From positions 56,138 through 120,137 of the forward strand of contig JACJZB010000009.1 in assembly GCA_020635815.1 (NCBI GenBank): 64,000 bases of DNA, given 5' to 3'. Below are positions 63,523 to 64,000 of the stretch, piece after piece. This DNA comes from Flavobacteriales bacterium (GTDB taxonomy: Bacteria; Bacteroidota; Bacteroidia; Flavobacteriales_E; Vicingaceae). Below the pieces are notes generated by a model. The model did no database searches. It was not told where the DNA came from and was given only the letters and a program-made list of their open reading frames with translations. How positions within the stretch are numbered: position 1 is the stretch's first letter; each line of letters opens with the position of its first letter. The translations under genes and the position numbers were made by a program.

Positions 63523-64000
63523 TTATTCCCAGCATTTTAGATTAAAATTTTTTCTGCCACTTGACCCCGCCAACAAATATTTACCATCTATACTAAAAGA
63601 AAGAGTGTGTATGCCGCCCTCTTTAGAAAATGCTTGAATGTCATAAATGATTTCGTTTACGCCTAATGAGTAAATGAATATCTGTCCGTCCCATCCACCA
63701 GATGCTAAAAGTTTACCGTCATTCGATACACTTAAACAAGAAACAAAATCAGTATGCCCACTAAATTCTGCAAGGATTTTAAAGTTAGATGTATTAAATA
63801 TTCTGACTACTTTATCGCCACCTCCAGAAATAATTTGCTTATCATCATTGGTTAATTCTAAACATTTAATGCCGCCAATATTGCCTGAATTAAACCTGAT
63901 GACTTCTTTAAAAGTTTGCAAATCCCATTTTATTATAAATTCGTCCCAACCGCCACTGTATAAGTATTTATCATCGCTAGTTATTTTAAGAGAATTAACT
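63523..64000 (-). CDS. WD40-repeat protein (partial, start outside the window)
   Basis: The frame is open to the window edge, with at least 159 codons visible. At least three WD40 blades are seen (LKITSDDKYLYSGGWDEFIIKWD; LELTNDDKQIISGGGDKVVRIFN; LSVSNDGKLLASGGWDGQIFIYS) and a fourth ends the protein. WD40 propellers recognise proteins or peptides. It is the first visible gene of a tight operon with the PLD-J and 180-residue genes. Confidence 0.85.
   Translation of the reverse strand, partial: VNSLKITSDDKYLYSGGWDEFIIKWDLQTFKEVIRFNSGNIGGIKCLELTNDDKQIISGGGDKVVRIFNTSNFKILAEFSGHTDFVSCLSVSNDGKLLASGGWDGQIFIYSLGVNEIIYDIQAFSKEGGIHTLSFSIDGKYLLAGSSGRKNFNLKCWE

Overview
The window reads as chromosomal DNA of an AT-rich member of the Bacteroidota, most likely a flavobacterium-like lineage. 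The evidence is gliding/ABC genes gldF and gldG with a DUF4340 partner, several proteins with type IX secretion C-terminal sorting domains (types A and B), and promoters of the TTG-N19/20-TAnnTTTG kind. I see no tRNA, rRNA or CRISPR array.

Positions 1-41 kb are mostly ordinary chromosome. In order: the folB tail, a receiver-only response regulator, a TPR protein, ligA, then one inserted cassette (KilA-N and TPR genes, 3.5-5.4 kb). Next come small metal-binding and repair genes (YkgJ-like, PhnA-like, RlmI-like, msrB, two lipoproteins, elaA, recQ) and a 1968-residue PKD-repeat adhesin-like protein. These are followed by the gldF-gldG-DUF4340 operon, lysC-lysA, a YoaK-type membrane protein, a GreA/Rnk-like factor, a T9SS cargo protein, maf with a UbiA prenyltransferase, ftsK-lolA, and an arginine cluster (arginine decarboxylase, arginase, argS).

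From about 41.2 kb to at least 61.6 kb the genome changes character. Sixteen imperfect palindromes of 72-248 bp alternate with single genes, small operons or non-coding segments. Every site begins with an inverse core ending AAC and finishes with a core CG|TT, read on the minus strand. With one exception, the few bases that start each segment are the reverse complement of the bases that end it, which is the logic of integron gene cassettes with attC sites. All cassette genes lie on the minus strand, in the direction of the array. No integrase is in the window; on this orientation it would lie beyond 64,000, or the array is a cluster of attC sites without integrase. Two more such sites flank the lone cassette at ligA.

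The cassettes carry three complete restriction-modification systems: an M.HaeIII/NgoPII-like pair with a controller (GGCC predicted), an M.HpaII/HpaII-like pair (CCGG predicted), and a C5-methyltransferase with a BsuBI/PstI-like nuclease. They also carry a nuclease-domain gene broken by an IS3-family element, a lipoprotein, a T9SS cargo protein with seven 58-residue repeats, two small membrane proteins, a 394-residue protein of unknown function, and five near-identical non-coding cassettes. One further cassette has no gene but a good opposite-strand promoter in front of a self-complementary transcript. At the right edge is a tight three-gene operon: WD40, PLD nuclease with J domain, and an unknown protein. 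The array looks like a defence-rich accessory region built by site-specific cassette recombination.
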